Positions 5,840 to 6,600 of a stretch of DNA of 6,600 nt are shown here, one piece after another. Both the position numbers and the translations under genes were made by a program. The DNA is from an uncultured Bacilli bacterium (GTDB taxonomy: Bacteria > Bacillota_I > Bacilli_A > RF39 > UBA660): positions 1 through 6,600 of the forward strand of contig CALVHK010000056.1 in the NCBI GenBank assembly GCA_944327405.1, read 5' to 3'. Every line of letters starts with the position of its first letter. The stretch's first letter is position 1. Below the pieces are notes generated by a model. That model made no database searches. It was not told where the DNA came from and saw only the letters and a program-made list of their open reading frames with translations.

Positions 5840-6600
5840 ATGGCAATTAAGAAATATAAACCTACGACAAATGGACGTAGGGGTATGACTACACTTGTAA
5901 ACGAAGAGATTACAACAAATACTCCTACTAAAAGTTTAACGAAGATTAAGGTTAAAACTGGTGGAAGAAATAATCAAGGACGTCTTACTGTTCGTCACAT
6001 TGGTGGAGGAGCAAAAAGAAAATATCGTGTAATTGATTATAAGAGAAACAAAATTGGTATCACTGGTAAAGTAGCAACTATCGAATATGATCCAAATAGA
6101 AGTGCTAATATTGCTTTAATTAATTACCGTGATGGTGAAAAAAGATATATTATCGCTCCTAAAGGTTTAGAAGTTGGTATGATTATCGAGAATGGTAAAG
6201 ATGCCGATATTAAAGTTGGTAACGCTTTACCGCTAGAAAATATTCCAGTTGGTACGGTAGTACATTGTATCGAGTTGAAGCCTGGTAAAGGTGCTGAGAT
6301 TGCAAGAAGTGCTGGTGCTAGCGCGCAAATCTTAGGTCGTGATGGTAAATATGTAATTTTACGTTTACAATCAGGTGAGACTAGAAAGATACTAGGTACT
6401 TGTATGGCTACTATTGGTGTAGTTGGAAATGAAGATTATGAACTTGTTAATTTAGGTAAAGCAGGAAGAAAAAGACATATGGGAATTCGTCCTACCGTTC
6501 GTGGATCAGTAATGAACCCTAACGATCACCCTCATGGTGGTGGTGAAGGTAGAACACCAGTTGGACGTAAGAGCCCAATGACTCCTTGGGGTAAACCAGC
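5840..6600 (+). CDS. rplB: 50S ribosomal protein L2 (partial, cut by window end)
   Basis: L2 is a 23S rRNA-binding protein needed for subunit joining and peptidyl transfer. The frame opens at ATG 5840 after AGGAGGAG (5826-5833) and stays open to the window edge, giving 253 codons of a protein that normally has about 275, so only the last 20-25 residues are missing. Typical features are the start MAIKKYKPTTNGRRGMT, GGGAKRKYRVIDYKR (55-69), the LKPGKGAEIARSAG stretch, the KAGRKRHMGIRPTVRGSVMN region, and DHPHGGGEGRTPVGRKSP (229-246). This last contains the conserved histidines implicated in peptidyl transferase activity. It is the fifth gene of the S10 operon here; rpsS would be expected next. 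Confidence 0.97.
   Translation, partial: MAIKKYKPTTNGRRGMTTLVNEEITTNTPTKSLTKIKVKTGGRNNQGRLTVRHIGGGAKRKYRVIDYKRNKIGITGKVATIEYDPNRSANIALINYRDGEKRYIIAPKGLEVGMIIENGKDADIKVGNALPLENIPVGTVVHCIELKPGKGAEIARSAGASAQILGRDGKYVILRLQSGETRKILGTCMATIGVVGNEDYELVNLGKAGRKRHMGIRPTVRGSVMNPNDHPHGGGEGRTPVGRKSPMTPWGKP

Overview
The window comes from a low-GC bacterium with standard stop-codon use, most likely an uncultured Bacilli-type Bacillota. Three things support this. The S10 protein has a Bacilli-like loop (VHKYKD) and C-terminus. The Shine-Dalgarno sites are strong AGGAGG-type sites. A complete release factor 2 gene (TGA/TAA decoding) is present and Trp is written TGG, so this is not a TGA=Trp mollicute. The exact lineage is inference; gut Bacilli such as RF39/RFN20-like groups would fit.

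Left part (1-2837): the C-terminal end of an unidentified protein, then a clear sigma-A-type promoter that drives a two-gene unit. The first gene is a 494-residue cytoplasmic protein with a transglutaminase-like Cys-His-Asp triad. The second is prfB, which begins inside the stop codon of the first (TAATG). prfB carries the classical autoregulatory +1 frameshift at codon 25, so its full product is 357 residues; an annotation starting at 1851 would lose the first 35. The unit ends in an A/T-flanked hairpin shared with a convergent gene.

Middle (2827-3570): a reverse-strand XRE-type repressor with a C-terminal four-cysteine zinc-ribbon-like tail, then a forward-strand remnant that looks like the tail of a Rpn/PD-(D/E)XK family transposase, followed by a weak terminator. 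This looks like an accessory insertion between two housekeeping units.

Right part (3571-6600): a near-consensus promoter, a structured leader of about 125 nt, and the start of the S10 ribosomal protein operon: rpsJ, rplC, rplD, rplW and rplB, the last cut by the window end. The genes are tightly spaced, and rplD and rplW overlap by one base (TAATG). The leader has a 7-bp stem, an inner hairpin, a possible pseudoknot, a duplicated 9-mer and a second hairpin just before the rpsJ ribosome binding site, so it is a good candidate for an autoregulatory RNA. L3 carries an unusual acidic C-terminal tail of 41 residues.

The most unusual items are the transglutaminase-like gene coupled to prfB, the S10 leader RNA and the acidic L3 tail. 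I see no sign of a phage, CRISPR or defence system here.
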